A stretch of DNA of 64,000 nt from Rhynchopus sp. YZ270_cl-10 (taxonomy: Eukaryota > Euglenozoa > Diplonemea > Diplonemida > Diplonemidae), in the NCBI GenBank assembly GCA_964035575.1, contig OZ037837.1:806001-870000 (forward strand). Reading direction: 5' to 3'. Position 1 is the stretch's first letter. Every line of letters begins with the position of its first letter. The notes under the pieces were generated by a model. That model worked only from the letters and a program-made list of their open reading frames with translations, was not told the DNA's origin and made no database searches. Shown in pieces: positions 61,545-64,000 of the stretch. The position numbers and the translations under genes were made by a program.

Positions 61545-62810
61545 GGGATGGAAACAGAGTGTGCGTTCAAGACTGCAGCACACAGGAAAGGTGAGTGAGA
61601 GGCTGGTGATCCTTGTCAAGCTTCTGCACCACTCATCACCACAGAAGTGACAGCGTTCTTTGTGCCCCCTCTTCCCTCCCTCCCCCGACTCCTCTTCTTC
61701 CTCCACATCGGTTGCCTCCTCCGAAGCATGCACAACCGCTGCTGCGATCCCACCCCCACCCACTGCCTCTCCCCCTCCTCCCACACACCCCGCTGCCCCT
61801 CTACCACTCCCAGGACTCTGGTGCCACTACGGCAAGCCGAGGTGCCAGACATGCACGAAAGTACCCCTTGGCTGGGCACGTCCCTGTTCCACCCCAACAT
61901 CACCACAACGACGGCCGGGAAGCGGCAATGCGCCTCTGCACCACAACACAACCCACAGCTCCCAACCTCGTCCCCAAGACAAAGCATTTCATCACGTTTT
62001 GGCGCTTTTCTTTCAACTACTCCCGAGGGGCAAAGCTCCCCTTTCGAGTTGCGCGGAAATGTGTGAAGATGTGTGAAGATGTGTCATCAGTAAAACAACA
62101 CAAAACACAAAGCTTTGCGAGACGAACCTGAGCCTCACATGATAATCACCTGAAAAGGAGAGGGGATGCCTCTTGGGGTGTGTGCTTTTTTATTTGAGAT
62201 CGGTTTTCTTGCATCGACAATGACCCACCAAAGAGGTGGGATTATTCATTTTTTGGGGGAGTTGTTTTTAGCATCCACGACTGCCCAGGGAAAGGCACAA
62301 TGGTTAATTGGGTACAGTGCTAGCTTCCCCAAAGAGACGTGTAGCGGGTGGTATGCAGTACTCAAAATGTATTTGGCATCCAACAAAAGTCCACAAAATT
62401 AGTACAAAAATACCCAAATTGGTATAACTTGAAAGGGGTGATTCACTTCTTGCCCACTTTTTGCGCCCCCATTCAGCCACACCACAAATCTGCTTTATTT
62501 GGACGCAGGTATTTGGACCCTGTACCTGAAAACCAGGAAATGGGGTGACAAAAAGAAGAAAAAGATAGAATTGAGTGTTGCGAAAAGTTAATGAGACAAA
62601 ACTAAGCCTATTGTGCTTAGTCACACGTACCTTTTTCATTAAAGGACAGCCATACATGGGGGCACAGACAGCACACCTTCCCCAGGGTGTGGCAGGGTCC
62701 TTTGCTGAAAGCGCGGGACTCTGGCCTCACTTTTCTTTGCTAATCCCAGAACTAGACATGCACGTACACAAACACCCCTCCCCTCCCCTCCCCTCTGCAC
62801 CCCTCACACG
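61545..62810. other. Chimeric 5' flank of LRR gene G
   Basis: The first ~55 bases are class 2 flank with the TGTGTGCTGCAG acceptor-like motif. At about 61602 the sequence switches to something else and from about 61790 to 62310 to class 1-type flank (shared with 15780-16300). 62340-62530 and 62580-62800 are shared with the flank of gene F. No gene is seen. Confidence 0.6.
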
Positions 62811-62814
62811 GTGG

Positions 62815-62970
62815 CTTGGTCAGGTGACTGACCAGGCTTTTAGCCTGGTCAAAATGACCAGGTCCCCCCTTGGTCATGACCAAGCCCCCCCTTGGTCATG
62901 ACCGAGGGGGGGGCCTGGTCATGACCAAGGGGGGGCTTGGTCAGACCAGGCCCCCCCTTGGTCATGACGG
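62815..62970. repeat. Cluster of TTGGTCATGACCAAG palindromes
   Basis: Four or more overlapping copies of CTTGGTCATGACCAAG and GGTCATGACC with C- and G-runs between. The whole region can pair with itself in many ways. Confidence 0.8.
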
Positions 62971-63030
62971 GTAAAAATGCACGGTGGGGGGTTTGAAAAC
63001 CCTGCAAAAAACACAAAATAAGAGCACAAA

Positions 63031-63210
63031 GCATGTATACTGTGTATACTGTGTATACTGTGTATACTGTGTATACTGTGTATACTGTGTATACTGTGTA
63101 TACTGTGTATACTGTGTATACTGTGTATACTGTGTATACTGTGTATACTGTGTATACTGTGTATACTGTGTATACTGTGTATACTGTGTATACTGTGTAT
63201 ACTGTGAATA
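63031..63210. repeat. 9-bp satellite, unit TATACTGTG
   Basis: About 20 copies; the reverse complement of the unit at 18850 and 54276. Confidence 0.97.
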
Positions 63211-64000
63211 CTGTGAACACAGGTACACAGGTACCCACGCAGTGGCACATGACTTCAAGTGTGAGTGACTCACACTTGAATTGAGGGAATGTGACACGCA
63301 AAAATATCGGGTCTTTTGTTTGTGCGCTCAAAGCCGGGCCGTATTTACAACAAGTAACTAAGAGTGGACATGCCACCCCACGTGGACAAGTCACTGAGCG
63401 TTACAACAATTCACTAAGCGTGGACACGCCACCTCCTCTCAACGAGGTTGACATGAAGGCCTTCAACAAACCCTCAGCTTGTAGTGGTGAGACTTCTCCC
63501 AACGTCAAGCTGTAACAAGCGCATAGTGCTCTGAAGCGAGAAGATGCCTACTGCCATCGTTTTTGAACCTGCAAAAACTTGGTTATCCATGTTGTTTGTG
63601 CGCTCCAAGCCGGAAAACAATAAGGTGAAAAAATGTGTTAACCCTTTAGACCCCAGATACCCATATATGGGTAGCAGAATGGCGCCATACAATTAGGAAT
63701 ATTCTACTCAAAATGGGAAAAACATTTTTTACATTTTGAAAGATTTTGCGCCGATCTTTCAAAAGAAGCAAGAATCGAAAAGTTTTGTGCATCTAATATT
63801 TTTTTGGATGCTGGGGGGAAAGCGGAGCTGCCACGGAAAATCATGTTTTTTGACCAACACCCCCTGAAATAACCCTCCTAATACCACTAGGCTATTACTG
63901 GGGTTCTACTCAGTTTCAGAAAAACATTTTTTTATATTTTGAAAGATTTTTCACCGATCTTTCAAAATACGCCATCTAAGAACACTTTTATGCATCTGAG
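63211..64000. other. Right edge: palindromes, no gene
   Basis: 63254-63280 is a perfect 13-bp-arm palindrome around one base (TTCAAGTGTGAGT, G, ACTCACACTTGAA). 63655-63672 contains atacccatatatgggta. A hairpin of TTTTGAAAGAT and ATCTTTCAAAA occurs twice (63734-63763 and 63938-63968). No open frame is convincing. Confidence 0.6.

Overview
The window looks like nuclear DNA of a unicellular eukaryote. Every convincing gene reads on the minus strand (two cyclase-like genes, one retroelement gene set, seven B-box/LRR genes, one giant surface protein). None needs an intron to stay open, and polypyrimidine-AG stretches lie just before several start codons. The best-preserved retroelement has the gene order gag, tyrosine recombinase, reverse transcriptase/RNase H, which from memory matches the VIPER-type elements of trypanosomatids. 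Together this suggests a euglenozoan (kinetoplastid- or diplonemid-like) protist. That is an inference, not a proof.

Layout. 1-4600: tandem duplicate of a six-helix membrane protein with a degenerate class III cyclase domain. 5983-13546: a nest of mobile elements. A small inverted-repeat element with a 5-bp target duplication was entered by a tyrosine-recombinase retrotransposon; a 2.2-kb inverted-repeat element sits in that retrotransposon, and a 353-bp TA-flanked element sits in the outer element. 13896-15491: the first B-box/LRR gene (A). 18313-28634: a 10.3-kb insertion with perfect terminal inverted repeats and a 3-bp target duplication, which splits the 3' flank of LRR gene B. It carries satellites, the 3' end of a LINE, a dead second retroelement and a 1.2-kb foldback. 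28772-38000: LRR genes B and C with several small inverted-repeat elements between them. 41068-45294: a 1408-residue type I surface protein with seven LamG-like repeats. 46910-61544: LRR genes D, E, F and the broken gene G. 61545-64000: repeats and palindromes only.

The seven LRR genes share one plan: tandem B-boxes, coiled coil, ubiquitin-like fold, then a variable number (3 to 9) of 75-bp leucine-rich units. The first three parts are nearly constant; the LRR part differs in copy number and in its exposed residues. This looks like a diversifying recognition family with a constant signalling half. The genes come in two classes by N-terminus and 5' flank, and all share related 3' flanks, so the array grew by segmental duplication while mobile elements kept landing between copies.

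Limits: everything was read by eye. Family names rest on motifs, not database searches. Percent identities, fold predictions and transcript ends were not computed.
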